A DNA stretch of 64,000 nt from Symbiodinium natans (GCA_905221605.1 CAJNDS010002080.1:60001-124000); one strand, 5' to 3'. Positions 31,399 to 42,682 are shown, counted from the first letter of the stretch. Numbers and translations: made by a program. The notes: generated from the sequence alone by a model not told the origin.

Positions 31399-31571
31399 AC
31401 CCAAGGCGTCCCTGCTCAGTTTGGTAGACTAAAGCGGCGGCAGCAATGCAAGTAACGTTGGCTTGTAGTCCTGCCACTCGGGGTTTCGTAGTATGGGAGA
31501 GGGCTTGCAGGTCGTCTTTCATGGAAGTTTAACTGGCACTCCCATCCCTAAATACTAAACACCCTCACAAC

Positions 31572-31577
31572 AAAAAA

Positions 31578-31644
<67 letters not shown>

Positions 31645-32351
31645 ACCCACCCACCCACCCACCCACCCACCCACCCACCCCCACCCGCACCCCCACCCGC
31701 ACCCCCACCCGCACCCGCACACACACGCACACAACAAACACGCACACAAACACGCACACAAACACGCACACAAACACACAAACACACAAACAAACACACA
31801 AACACACAAACACACAAACACACAAACACACAAACACACAAACACACAAACACACAAACACACAAACACACAAACACACAAACACACAAACACACAACAC
31901 ACACAAACACACAACACACACAAACACACAAACACACAAACACACAAACACACACAACACACAAACACACAAACACACAAACACACAAACACACAAACAC
32001 ACAAACACACAAACACACAAACACACAAACACACAAACACACAAACACACAACACACACAAACACACAAACACACAAACACACAAACACACAAACACACA
32101 AACACACAAACACACAAACACACAACACAAACACGCAAACACGCAAACACGCAAACACGCAAACACGCAAACACGCAAACACGCAAACACACAAACACAC
32201 AAACACACAAACACACAAACACACAAACACACAAACACACAAACACACAAACACAAAAACACACAAACACACAAACACACAAACACACAAACACACAAAC
32301 ACACAAACACACAAACACACAAACACACAAACACACAAACACACAAACACA

Positions 32352-32384
<33 letters not shown>
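31572..32384. repeat. CA-rich satellite: (AC)n, (ACCC)n and about 600 bp of AAACACAC
   Basis: About 35 AC dinucleotides, then about 10 CCCA units, GC-rich CCCGCAC variants, then some 75 copies of AAACACAC with an internal block of AAACACGC (32125-32190), ending in (AC)n. Three long Cys/Val ORFs on the complement are artefacts of the repeat. The alternating purine-pyrimidine sequence could adopt Z-DNA. Confidence 0.97.
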
Positions 32385-32389
<5 letters not shown>

Positions 32390-34574
32390 AACCCCAAAAA
32401 ACCCTAAACAAAGGGGGCCAAAGGAGGTATCCCTGGCCTACCAAAGAAAGACTTCACCTTTAAGGCTCCCGGGTCACTCTTCCTTCACAGTTCGGGAGGT
32501 TCCGCCCATCTTGGTGCCTAGACTTGGCTTGGCCCAAACCCAAAAAGACCGTGAAAACCCCAAAGCCCTAAAAAGCCCCTAAGCCCTACAACCGCTATGA
32601 ACCCTGTAAACCCTATGAACCCTGTGAACCCTATGAACCCTATGAACCCTATGAACCCTTGTAAACCCTATCAACCATATGAACCTTATGAACTATGAAA
32701 CCTATGAACCCTATGAACCCTATGAACCTTTGTAAACCCTATGAGCCCTATGAACCCTATAAACCCTATGAACCCTATGAACCCTATAAGCCTCATGAAC
32801 CCCAAAAAAAACTCTCAAGCCCCAAAAGTCAGCGAACACCAAGCCCACAGGTCTTCAGGGCTTCAAGAGGCGTAGCTTCGGGTGGGGAAGGCCCCTCAGA
32901 CGTACTAAACCCTGAACCCTAAACCCTGAACCCTAAACCCTGAACCCTGAACCCTTCACCTGAGGGATTGCGGGGCTTTCGGGTTTTGGGTCTAGGGCTT
33001 AAGGTTTTTTAGGGGTTAAGGGTTTAGCGTGTTCAGGTTTAGACGTTTCGGGTTTAGGACAACTTCTCTCCACATGCTGGAAGAGGGGGAACCTGATCAG
33101 GAAGGAAGTAGGCTACAGTATATAAGGCGTATTTACCAGCGGCATTAGGGCCTGAAAGGGGTGTAGACTGCCCACTTAAAAGCCTAAACCCTAAACCCTA
33201 AACCCTAAGCCCTAAGCCCTAAGCCCTAAACCCTAAACCCTAAACCCTAACTGTAATAGCCCATGGCCCCGCGAGTCCAGAGAACTTCTGAGCCACCCCC
33301 GAAAATTCCCAAACCCTCAATGGTTTAGGGTTTAGGGTTTGGGGGTTTAGGGGTTTAGGGTTTGGGGTTTAGGGTTTCGGGTTTAGGGCTCTCAAACCCA
33401 AACTCCTGAAGCAATGGGCTACCCTAAACCAAAAACTCTAAGCCCGCTAAACCCTTAAGCCCCGAAGCCCCAAACCCCAAACTCTAGGTTCGCACCATCC
33501 AACAAAAAAACCTCCACTGCCCCTCCAGTGCGCACAGACATGATACCCCCCCGCCCCCAAAAGACCCTAAACCCTAAACCCTAAACCCTAAACCCTACAC
33601 CCAAGAAAACCCAGATCTAAAGTTGCAGAGGAAAACCCTGAACCCTAAACCCTAAACCCTAAAACCTAAACCCTAAACCCTAAACCGTAAACCCTAAACC
33701 CTCAACACAATACTTGGGGAGAAGCATTGCAAACCCCTGGGCCCTAAATCCTTGAAGTCCTAAACCTCTGAGACCCCAAACCCTTGCACCCCTAATCCTG
33801 AAACTTAAACCTAAACCCTAAACCCTAAACCGCCAAACCCTCCACCTTAAACCCCTAAACCTAAACTGCTCCCAGACAGCTAAGCCACCCAGAAAGCCCC
33901 AAGAATCCAACACGCAGCTAACCCCAAGAAGCCCGCAACCCCCAAAAACCCACAAACCCTGAACCCCCAAACCACCCAAAAAACACTAAACCCCCTAAGG
34001 CAACTACACCCCCAAACCCTCAAGACAAATCAGCCCCCAACCCCCTGAACTTAAGTTCATAAAGCGTCGCAGAGCACCCATTGGGTTTAGGGATTAGGGT
34101 TTATAGGTTTTAGGGTTTAGGTTTCAGGGCTTCAGGGCTTCAGGGCTTCAGGGGTTGCGCTTGAAGCGAGGTGAGCTATGACCGTTTTTGACGGGGGGTT
34201 TGAGGTTCAGGATTTTTGGCGTTGTGTGGTTCAGGGTTTGGGGGTTGAATGCTGCAGGTCCTTCGGTTTAGGGGGGTTTGAGCTTGGGGAACCCTTGCGC
34301 CAAGGACCTCCCCCCCCCCCCCCCCCCGGCCCCCCAGTCACAAAGAGCACCCGACACCCTAAACCCGACCGCCACTGCATGAACTGAATGCGGCACTCAA
34401 CCCTATAAACCCGAAACCCTAAACCCTCAACATATGATTTGAAACCCTGAGCCACATTCAATACCTCCGCCCAGTTGAGGGGGCTCATGGTTTTGGGGCT
34501 TGGGGGTGCTTTAGGGTTTAGGGTTTAGGGTTTAGGGTTTAGGGTTTAGGGTTTAGGGTTTAGGGCTACCATAC

Positions 34575-34698
34575 CTGAAGCACCGAAGCTCTGCATGTGA
34601 CCCTGGGGCGCCTCGGAAGTCTCAATGCCCGGAAGTGACAGCAGCCGCTCCCTGAATTGGGCGCTGCGTGTATCTCCATCCCCGGAGTGGCCGTTCGT
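34575..34698 (-). CDS. Candidate exon with CAG|GTATGG donor, unrecognised
   Basis: The minus strand is open for about 41 codons: GDGDTRSAQFRERLLSLPGI then ETSEAPQGHMQSFGAS, ending CAG before GTATGG. Composition is balanced and hydrophilic. TTTAGGG arrays flank it on both sides. The 5' border may be CGCAG or TTCAG inside the open region. The plus strand has stops in two frames and one open frame. Confidence 0.58.
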
Positions 34699-34850
34699 AG
34701 GGTTTAGGGTTTAGGGTTTAGGGTTTGGGGTTTAGGGTTTAGGGTTTAGGGTTTAGGGTTTAGGGTTTAGGGTTTGGGGTTTAGGGTTTAGGGTTTGGGG
34801 TTTAGGGTTTAGGGTTCAGGGTTTGGGGTTTGGGGTTTAGGGTTTAGAAT
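34699..34850 (+). repeat. Telomeric array TTTAGGG with GGGGTTT variants, about 150 bp
   Basis: Canonical units alternate with TTTGGGG variants in a semi-regular pattern, suggesting duplication of mixed blocks. Confidence 0.9.
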
Positions 34851-35479
34851 CTGCACACCTGGGTAGTTGCAGGGGCCCTTACAACCCGTACATACCCCAA
34901 GAAGCCCAAGGGACCGACCATGTAACTACCCTAAGGGTTTAGGGTTTAGGGTTTAGGGTTTAGGGTTTGCCACACAACAAAGAGAGCAAGAAATCCTGGT
35001 GGGAGATCCAGTCTGCAAACCTTGGCGGGTCCAGTCACCTCAAACCCTAAACCCTAAGCATCCCTAAGCCATAAACCCTCGGACTCAAGCAGTTGAGCCG
35101 CAAGCCATAACCCTAAACCCACAAACCTTGGCACGGTCCCCCTAAAAGCCTAAACCCTCAGGAGCTTTCTTGCAAATCCCCTTACTTTAATGCACGAGCC
35201 ACTTCAACCACCCCCCCCCCCTCCAAAAAAACCCACCCCCAACTTGCTAAGCAAATTGTAACAGGGGTACCCTTTTGCGGCTTGGCTACTTCAATAACAA
35301 CCTAGAACCCCCAAAATGGGCAAACGGGTACCCCACACCAAGACTACCAAGAAAAAAACCCTCGAATCCGAACCCAATTCCCTAAACCCTAAACCCTCAA
35401 CCCACTGCTTTACTAAACCCTCAACCCTCAACCCTCAACCCTAAACCCTATACCCTAAACCCTACCTAGAAACCCCAAG

Positions 35480-35573
35480 AACCAACTGAGGTCCACGCCG
35501 AAGTCCCTTTGTAAAGGCGTCCAGCGGCAAACGTCCGAGCCTGTCGTTGCCGAAGCTGGGCAAATGAAGCTTC
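35480..35573 (-). CDS. Candidate exon, unrecognised
   Basis: The minus strand is open in two frames over about 95 nt. One reads EASFAQLRQRQARTFAAGRL then YKGTSAW. The other reads LHLPSFGNDRLGRLPLDAFT and ends CAG. Both are protein-like, so strand is better supported than frame. Telomeric tracts flank it. Confidence 0.33.
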
Positions 35574-35952
35574 GGGGTTTAGGGTTTAGGGTTTAGGGTT
35601 TAGGGTTTGGGTTTTAGGGTTTGGGGTTTAGGGTTTGGTGTTGGGGTTGGAGGCTTTAGGGCTTAAAGGGTTGCTATCAAGGGCTGGCGGAAGAAGCCAT
35701 TGTGAGAAACCCTTATTTGTGAAAGCTTTTATATGCATTATATATGCATTATATATGCATTATATGTTGTGTATCTATAACACGAGTCTGCAGCTCCAAC
35801 TTATGTATATATTTGTTAATTTATTTGTATATTTATTTATTTTCTATTTGCATATATATATATATATATGGTACCCCCCCCCAAGTACCTAGGTCTCATT
35901 TTCTTCCCTGTCTCAGGTACCGGCCTCAGATGACTTGCCTCTTGTAGGGTTT

Positions 35953-37185
35953 AGGGTTTAGGAGTGAAAGTGCTGTACTGTCCCTAAAAAACCAATCCCA
36001 GAAGCTGAAAGTGCTGTACTGTCCCTAAAAAACCTAAAAAACCAATTCTGGAGGCCTATCAAGACAGGCCCTCCTCGAAAGATTGGTTTTTTAGGGACAG
36101 TACGGCACTTCGAAGGCCTGAGGTGCTGAAAGTGCTGTACTGTCCCTAAAAAACCAATCCCAGAAGCAGAAAGTGCTGTACTGTCCCTAAAAAACCTAAA
36201 AAACCAATTCTGGTGGCCTATACAGACAGGCCCTCTTCCAAAGATTGGTTTTTTAGGGACAGTACGGCACTTTGAAGGCCTGAGGTGCTGAAAGTGCTGT
36301 ACTGTCCCTAAACAACCAATCCCAGAAGCAGAAAGTGCCGTACTGTCCCTAAAAACCTAAAAAACCAATTCTGGTGGCCTATACAGACAGGCCCTCTTCC
36401 AAAAATTGGTTTTTTAGGGACAGTACGGCACTTTGAAGGCCTGAGGTGCTGAAAGTGCTGTACTGTCCCTAAAAAACCAATCTTTTCGTGAGGGTCTACC
36501 TGTATAGGCCTCCAGAATTGGTTTTTTAGGTTTTTTAGGGACAGTACGGCACTTTCTGCTTCTGGGATTGGTTTTTTTGGGACAGTGCGGCACTTTGAAG
36601 GCCTGAGGTGCTGAAAGTGCTGTACTGTCCCTAAAAAACCAATCTTTTCGTGAGGGTCTACCTGTATAGGCCTCCAGAATTGGTTTTTTAGGTTTTTTAG
36701 GGACAGTACGGCACTTTCTGCTTCTGGGATTGGTTTTTTAGGGACAGTGCGGCACTTTGAAGGCCTGAGGTGCTGAAAGTGCTGTACTGTCCCTAAAAAA
36801 CCAATCTTTTCGTGAGGGTCTACCTGTACAGGCCTCCAGAATTGGTTTTTTAGGTTTTTTAGGGGCAGTACGGCACTTTATGTTTATGGGATTGGTTTTT
36901 TAGGGACAGTACAGCACTTTGAGGGTCTGAGGTGCTGAAAGTGCTGTGCTGTCCCTACAAAACCAATCTTTTGAAGAGGGGCTGCCTGTACAGGTCCCCA
37001 GAATTGGTTTTTTTAGGTTTTTTAGGGACTGTACAGCGTTTTCCGCTTCTGGGATTGCTTTGTTAGGGACAGTACCGCACTTTCAGCCCTTCAGATCCCC
37101 AAAGTGCTGTACTGTCCCTAAAAAACCAATCTTTTCGTGACGGCCTGCCTTGTAATTATAGGCCTCCAGAATTGGTTTTTGTTTG
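35953..37185. repeat. 162-bp near-palindromic satellite, about 7.5 units, with internally flipped units
   Basis: The landmark GGCCTGAGGTGCTGAAAG recurs at about 36115, 36277, 36438, 36600, 36762, 36923 (GGTCTGAGG) and degenerately near 37085, a 161-162-bp period. Each unit contains AAAGTGCTGTACTGTCCCT and its complement two or three times. In the first three units the inner segment reads ...CCAATTCTGGNGGCC...; in the next ones it reads as the reverse complement (GGCCTCCAGAATTGG), while the spacer keeps its direction. No gene lies inside. Confidence 0.95.
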
Positions 37186-38280
37186 TTCAGAGAGCACAGT
37201 TCAGCAGCAATAAAGCTAATTCAACTATTTGTTAAAAACTGTGATGTAAGTAACATTTTATCTAATCGATGTAATGCCTAAATGACGCGACGAGGTCAAG
37301 CTTCCTGATAAGTAGGCTTTAATTAATCTAATTTGCTTTACAACTGTCATTCATTTAGTCTGGTTGAGGTTAAAGTAAAAAAAGGATAGACATTTAGTTA
37401 GTTGAATGCTATCTACCTCTTAGAATAAGAAACTAAATGTAGTTTTTTCTTGGGAAGGCCTATTAAAGTATTCGTTTAAAGTAATTAATCTAGTCAGGCT
37501 GAACCAATTGAATTGTTGTTAAGGATCGTGGCTTGTTTAATTTAAATTATCGAATTCGTTTAGTTAAGGGTATACTAATTAGTTTCATTCATTTGCTTCA
37601 CCTTTAAGTAAACTAAATCCACAATTGAAATGATTTTGACTAGGGTAATATCAGCAAACAAAAGGCCGTAGTTACTGTTCTTAGTAAGTTTAGTTCATTG
37701 AATTCCTTTAGTTAATTATTGGTCTACGAACTCAATTTATTTACTTAACCCTTCAGAAGACTAATCAAATTGTTGGAAAGACTTTACGTATGTTATTTTC
37801 CAGAAACGAAAAACTTTAGTTAAATTAAGTACTGTGCTTGTTCACGAAAAGAAGAAGGAACATGTTTTAGCTCATTCAATGAATGCTTAAGTGAAGCCAT
37901 TAGGTCAGGTTCCCTATTACGCATTATGTTTTAATTAATGTAGTGTATGAACAAGTTTAATTACAGGCCTGTCTTTTCTAGCACAGAAGCAAAAACACCT
38001 TCAGAAGACTAATCAAACTGTTGGAAAGACTGTACGTATGTTATTTTCCAGAAACGAAAAACTTGAGTTAAATTAAGTACTGTGCTTGTTCACGAAAAGA
38101 AGAAGGAACATGTTTTAGCTCATTCAATGAATGCTTAAGTGAAGCCACTAGGTCAGGTTCCCTATTACACATTATGTTTTAATTAATGTAGTGTATGAAC
38201 AAGTTTAATTACAGGCCTGTCTTTTCTAGCACAGAAGCAAAAACACGTGTAACATGATTCCGTCGCACGCTGTGTTGCAC
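37186..38280. other. AT-rich non-coding island
   Basis: About 1.1 kb is free of telomeric repeats and markedly AT-rich (motifs TTAATTAA, TTTAGTTAA, AATTTAAATTATCG), unlike everything around it. No ORF of note occurs on either strand. The right half is a 248-bp tandem duplication. Origin, centromere-linked DNA or a non-coding RNA locus are all possible; the sequence alone does not say. Confidence 0.8.
37751..38246 (+). repeat. 248-bp tandem duplication (37751-37998 and 37999-38246)
   Basis: The two copies begin CTTCAGAAGACTAATCAAA and end AGAAGCAAAAACAC with no gap. I count only about five substitutions (for example TTTACG/TGTACG and CATTAG/CACTAG), so the duplication is recent or maintained. 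Confidence 0.95.
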
Positions 38281-38600
38281 TGCTTGCTACGTCTGTCGCC
38301 TATGTGTTGGGCAGTATCCTCCATTCCGTTCATGCGATTCAAAAAACACGTTTTTTAGTAAATCCTACGAAAAACACACTCTTTTTTAAGTAAAACCTAG
38401 GCGCTTCGGGGGGGGGGGTAGCATATATATATATATGTATTTATATTTATATTTATATATGGACGTTTTAATGGTATATGGTATAACTGTAATTTTAAAT
38501 GTTATAATTATTTTGCTCTGCGTCCATTTATACGCAATTCTTATTGAAGGCTTGGGAGCTCTGATTCGCGGCGCTGGCGGGGCCGGGGGGGAGGTTGGAA

Positions 38601-38758
38601 ATAACGCATTCTCCTCTGCCGGAAGGGTGGTTGGAAATAAGGGTTTCTGCTCCCGACGGTGGGTTGGAAATAAGGGTTTCTGCTCCCGCTCGAGGGGGGT
38701 AGGGCGTCTGGAGTAGAAACCCCTAATTTCACATAGGGCATCTGGAGTAGAAACGCAG
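38601..38758 (+). repeat. Short direct repeats GGTTGGAAATAA / GGGTTTCTGCTCC / TCTGGAGTAGAAAC
   Basis: GGTTGGAAATAA occurs three times and GGGTTTCTGCTCC twice. The near-complement GGAGTAGAAACCCC follows twice, giving a small compound inverted repeat just before the candidate exon at 38759. Confidence 0.75.
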
Positions 38759-38975
38759 GGGTCCGGAAACAAGGGTTCCTGGGTCTGAGGGCTGCTGCGT
38801 TTCCGGAACGCAAGGAGTTTTGTGGCTCCGTGTCTTGTGGGGCTTCGGGCTTGCATTTCACGAACAGACTCCTTGCTGCAGTCCTAAAGCTCTCCGGCGC
38901 TGGCGAACTCTGCGATATACATCACAAGACTTTGGGACTAGACGAGACTGCTGCGCCCGTCCTACCGGGAACAAG
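38759..38975 (+). CDS. Candidate 72-codon exon, unrecognised
   Basis: After AACGCAG the plus strand is open for 217 nt with natural composition: GLRAAAFPERKEFCGSVSCG, LHFTNRLLAAVLKLSGAGEL, CDIHHKTLGLDETAAPVLPG. It ends AG at 38975, where TAGAAATCC follows. Borders are phase 2 at both ends. The minus strand is partly open, but its reading is Pro/Arg-rich and made of the neighbouring repeats. The long helical, mixed-charge sequence suggests a soluble domain; I cannot name it. Confidence 0.55.
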
Positions 38976-39101
38976 TAGAAATCCTTAATCCCCAGACAAT
39001 ACATAATGCCCTCTATGTTCGGTTAGGATTAGGGGTTCCTGATAGGGGTTCCTCCCATTTTCTCTTGATGCTAGCGTTATACACCCTGTCAAACCTATAA
39101 A

Positions 39102-39245
39102 CCCTATACTTGGAGGTTCAGCAGACTTATAGCCACTTATAAGCCCGTGAAGTTCCCTACGATGGCTAGAATTATCAAGGACAGTTTAGGGTTTAGGGTT
39201 TAGGGTTTAGGGTGATTTTTTAATGAGTGCCATGAACCTCAAAGA
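39102..39245. mobile_element. MITE family D, copy 2, interrupted by TTTAGGG
   Basis: The left arm TACTTGGAGGTTCAGC and right arm GAGTGCCATGAACCTCAAAG are present. A TTTAGGG tract (39185-39214) sits between ACAGT and GATTTTTTAATG, where copy 1 has unique sequence. Confidence 0.65.
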
Positions 39246-39648
39246 ATTGACCACAGGAGACCCCGAGTCCCCCGAACCCTGAATCCGAACAAGGGTTTAG
39301 GGTTTAGGGTTTAGGGTTTAGGGTGTAGGGTTTAGGGTTCAGGGCTTTGTGGCGGGGGGTCTGGAGTTTAGGCGAGGGGGCGAGGGGTAGCCGAAATGTA
39401 AGGGCCCTGTTTTTGGTAACGCCTACACTATGATTAAATGAGACATGCTCAGGGCCGCAAGAAGGGCAACAGTAGGATCACCCCACACCCCCCCCAAAAA
39501 AAAAAAAAAAAAAAACTTCGATCCGACTTTGGTTTATGGCTCCACACCCTGTACGGGTTAGGATTTAGGTCGCTAAACCCTAAACCCTAAACCCTAAACC
39601 CTAAACCCTAAACCCAAAACCCTAAACCCTAAACCCTAAACCCTAAAC

Positions 39649-39719
39649 CACAGGCTTGAGGGCCAAAATCTTGGGGAAGCGCCGGTCAGCTCCACACTCG
39701 CTGAAGAAGAGTTTCCAAC
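39649..39719 (-). CDS. Candidate exon ending at a telomeric GTTTAGG donor
   Basis: The strong acceptor CTTCTCCGTCTTGCCTCACTCAG precedes a 71-nt minus-strand exon reading WKLFFSECGADRRFPKILAL then KPV, and the next bases are GTTTAGGGTTTAGGG. The reading is compact and protein-like, with GC-rich third positions. An alternative end is AAG two codons earlier. A plus-strand reading is also open but follows a weaker acceptor. The family is not recognised. Confidence 0.58.
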
Positions 39720-40093
39720 CTGAGTGAGGCAAGACGGAGAAGTCAGGGCTTTAGGGTTTAGGGTTTAGGGTTTAGGGTTTAGGGTTTATGTAGGGTTTCG
39801 GCGAGTTGTCTTTACTTGGGGTACAAAGAGGAAGCGATTTTTTTGAAAGCTACCCACCGAGGACTCAAAGAAATTCAGGTTGAGGGATTGGGGCTCTTGC
39901 TGTTGAGAGTTTAGGCTAGCCTCTGCAGATTGGAGAGGGGCGAGAGTTCAGGGGCTGTGGCGATCATGCTAGCCCGAAACCCGAAACTCTGAACCTTGAA
40001 CCCGGCCTAAGCCTAAAGCTGCACCCCATGCCCCAAAATCTGGGGCACTTCGCGCTTCATGTGGGTTTTTGTGAGGTCCCTAGGGAAGGGGAA

Positions 40094-40331
40094 CTGGGAG
40101 GTTCATGGTACTTGCGAACCAACTATAGCTGTCCATATAACCCACCTATCAGCCCCTTATAAGTGCCCTAATGTGGCTATAAGCACAGTGGTGAGTACAG
40201 TTCTCTAAATGGTTAATAAGTACCGCAACCCCTAAACCCTAAACCCTAAACCCTAAACCCTAAACCCTAAACCCTAAACCCTAAACCCTAAAGTACAGTT
40301 ATCATTGGCGAATAGGTACCGTGAACCTCCT
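40094..40331. mobile_element. MITE family D, copy 3, with telomeric insertion and duplicated flank
   Basis: The left end is TGGGAGGTTCATGGTACTTG and the right end GGTACCGTGAACCTCCTA. A CCCTAAA array (40230-40292) interrupts it, and GTACAGTT...AATA(A/G)GTACCG occurs on both sides of the array. Confidence 0.75.
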
Positions 40332-40890
40332 AGAAGGGGGGGCTGCCCCAAGGAAGGCAACCCAAACTTTTCCCAAATGTTCCCCCAAGAGGTACCTGGA
40401 CCTTTCGGTCCTGTAGTGCCAACATGCCTTGTCCATAGGGGTTAGGGTTTAGGGTTTAGGGTTTAGGGTTTAGGGTTTAGGGTCTGGAGAGATCTTGTGA
40501 CAACTCAGTGTTGATGCTTGGTGTTGTGACAAAGCAACCCCCGGCTTTTTGACTTTCTGGAACTCTTACTCTGAGCGTTCGTGGCACGCTGTGTGCACCT
40601 GTGGGTAAGCGGTGGCGCTTTCCAACTCTGTGCCAAGCCCTAAACCCCATACCCTGATCCCCAAACCACTGATTTCCAAACCCATACCGCGAACTACATT
40701 TAAAGCGGACCTTTTCCCTAAACCCGAAACCCGAAACCCTAAACCCTAAACCCTAAACCCTAAACCCTAAACCTGAAGCCAGACTGCCAAGCCATAAGCT
40801 GCACTTCAGGGTTCGGGGCTTAGGTGTTGGAGGGTTAGGAGTCTACCCTGACCCCGAAGACCCTACACCCCTAAGGTGCTTCTAGCCCTA

Positions 40891-40980
40891 CCCAAAGGCT
40901 CCAATGTAGTTCCTTTTTGGGTTTGTTATAGGGGAGTTTAGTATGCTACCCCAAAAAGGTACTACATAGGAGCCTTTGGG
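40891..40980. mobile_element. MITE family B, copy 3, 90 bp
   Basis: CCCAAAGGCTCCAATGTAGT and its near-complement ACTACATAGGAGCCTTTGGG form 20-bp terminal arms. The core GTATAGGGGAGTTTAGTATG is shared with copy 1 in outline. Confidence 0.8.
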
Positions 40981-42586
40981 TCAACCCTGACTAGACCCGA
41001 TTGTCTGGGGGTTTCGGGCTTTCAAAAACATGGGATCACGGAGCTAAAGCCCAGGGGCCTTCCATAGATCGTAGGCACATGCCGCGCCTTGGCTGGGGTT
41101 TGTGTTTTTTCTGTTGAGAGTTTAAGGGGTTCCAAGGGTTTACAGGGTTTAGACTGTCGCGCAAACCCTGAACCCCTTGTCCCAAGCCCGAAACCCTAAG
41201 CCCTAAGCCCTAAGCCCTAAGCCCTAAGCCCTAAACCCATCACGATTTGGCTTAGGGCTTTTGGGTTTAGGGCACAGGGTTCAGGGCCGATCGCGCTAGT
41301 TGTTTCGCAATGACCCTAAACCCTAAACCCTAAACCCTAAACCCTGAACCCTGAACCCTAAACCCTAAACCCTAAACCCTAAACCCTAAACCCTAAACTC
41401 AAAGCCTAAATACCCCAAGACTTGGACCTGAGCATTCCCACGCCTCAAGCCGCCTAATAAGCCTACGTAGGCGATCCTACTTTTCCGACAGCCGCGCAGA
41501 CGAAACCCTAAACCAGAAAAAACCAACAATCCCATGAGCCAAGCTACGCTCGCTAAAAATCCTATACTTCCTGAAACAACCGCAAACCCCAAAAAATAGG
41601 CTGGGATTCGGGCATGGGAAGTTGTCTATAGGCTATGGTCCTGCATCGAGTGCCCTGTATCATGTTAACCTCAGATTTATAAACCCCCCCGTAATTAAAG
41701 AATTCGGATCCCGGAACTCAGTTATAATCCCCCTCCCCCAAGAATAAGAAATCCCGGCCCGGGCTCCGATTTTTTTTTCTGCTCGCCCTTTTGGGTAGGT
41801 CAGGGCTTGGGGGCGGCTCGGGACAGCCCGACCCCCCCGCCCCCAATAGGGGGCGTGGGCGGAAACAAAAATCAATTGAGACGGGGGGGGGGGTTTATTA
41901 ATTCGAGGTCAACATTACTAGGCTTGGCGGTTCGTAACGTTTCGGGTTTAGGGTTTGGGGATTAGAGTTTAGGCTTTTCGGTTGCAGCTCTGGGGCTTAA
42001 CGTTTTTTCATAGTCCAAAAAAAACTACAAATAACCCGATAAGTAGATCAGGGGACTTCAGGAGCTTGTACATGGGTCTTAGCTACGGATATGGCTGAGT
42101 TGCTTCGTACCCAAAGATCTGAAACCCAAAGCCACAAATTGGCCTACAAGTACCCCGCATCTCCAAGCAAACGTTCGGGAACGCCCCCTGACCCCCCCCA
42201 AAAAAAAAAAAAATAAAAATAAAAAATGAATAAACTCCAAAACCCTGAACCAGCTCAGAGTGGGCGTTTTGTGACTATGAAGTGGTTTTGTGTAGGGGAC
42301 GGGGTGCGCGAATGATGCTCAAGCTTACAGCCAAAGCTTGGGTGTGTGTATGTCTGTGTGTGTGAGAGAATATGTGTATATATATACACACCTAATTTGT
42401 TCAGTATATTAACTTAATATACATATTCGTCGAATGAGAGGTTAGGTTCTGGGTACCTTTCACGAGCAAGCACTCCAACCGGAGAAAGCATTGCCTAGGC
42501 CCTAAACCGTAAACCCTAAACCCCTAAACCCCAAACCCTAAACCCTAAACCCTAAACCCCTAAACCCCAAACCCTAAACCCTAAAC

Positions 42587-42682
42587 CGGTAGATGGTCTA
42601 GGCCACCCGGCCGGTCGAAGTAGGACAGCATCGCCCGCTCCAGCGTCTGCGCGGCGAAGGTGAGGTCCTTGAGCAAGATGTT
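42587..42682 (-). CDS. Candidate exon, very GC-rich third positions, ends at GTTTAGG
   Basis: The 96-nt minus-strand exon encodes 32 residues: LLKDLTFAAQTLERAMLSYF then DRPGGLDHLP. About 28 of 32 codons end in G or C, far more than in the complementary reading. It ends CCG followed by GTTTAGGGTTTAGGG, so the telomeric array would supply the donor. The 5' border could be CTCAAG four codons in. The amphipathic helical sequence suggests a folded domain; the family is not recognised. Confidence 0.62.

Larger units (their letters stand above)
30862..34570. other. Non-coding stretch: elements, CA satellite, telomeric filler
   Basis: Apart from the listed elements and satellite, this is CCCTATGAA/CCCTAAA filler (32560-32810 is a CCCTATGAA-type variant run), arrays at 33185-33250, 33560-33700 and 34508-34567, and a poly-C of about 18 at 34310-34327. 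I see no supported gene; 34080-34260 is degraded TTTAGGG/GGGCTTCA. Confidence 0.5.
38980..42580. other. Telomeric filler, family B/D elements and one good exon
   Basis: Besides the listed entries it holds TTTAGGG at 39183-39214, 39297-39335, 39751-39790 and 40440-40484, and CCCTAAA at 39574-39650, 40230-40292, 40736-40775 and 41314-41398. CCCTAAG lies at 41196-41233, an A-run at 39493-39515, and an ATAT segment at 42372-42392. 40560-40610 has a short open piece between CTCTGAG and GTAAGC (plus). Nothing else is supported. Confidence 0.5.

Noticed and set aside
31548-32444. Three overlapping Cys/Val-rich ORFs of 270-300 codons on the minus strand
   Set aside because: They translate the CA-rich satellite in all three frames; no real protein.
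32695-32810. ORF with MNP/YEP repeats
   Set aside because: Translation of a CCCTATGAA variant array.
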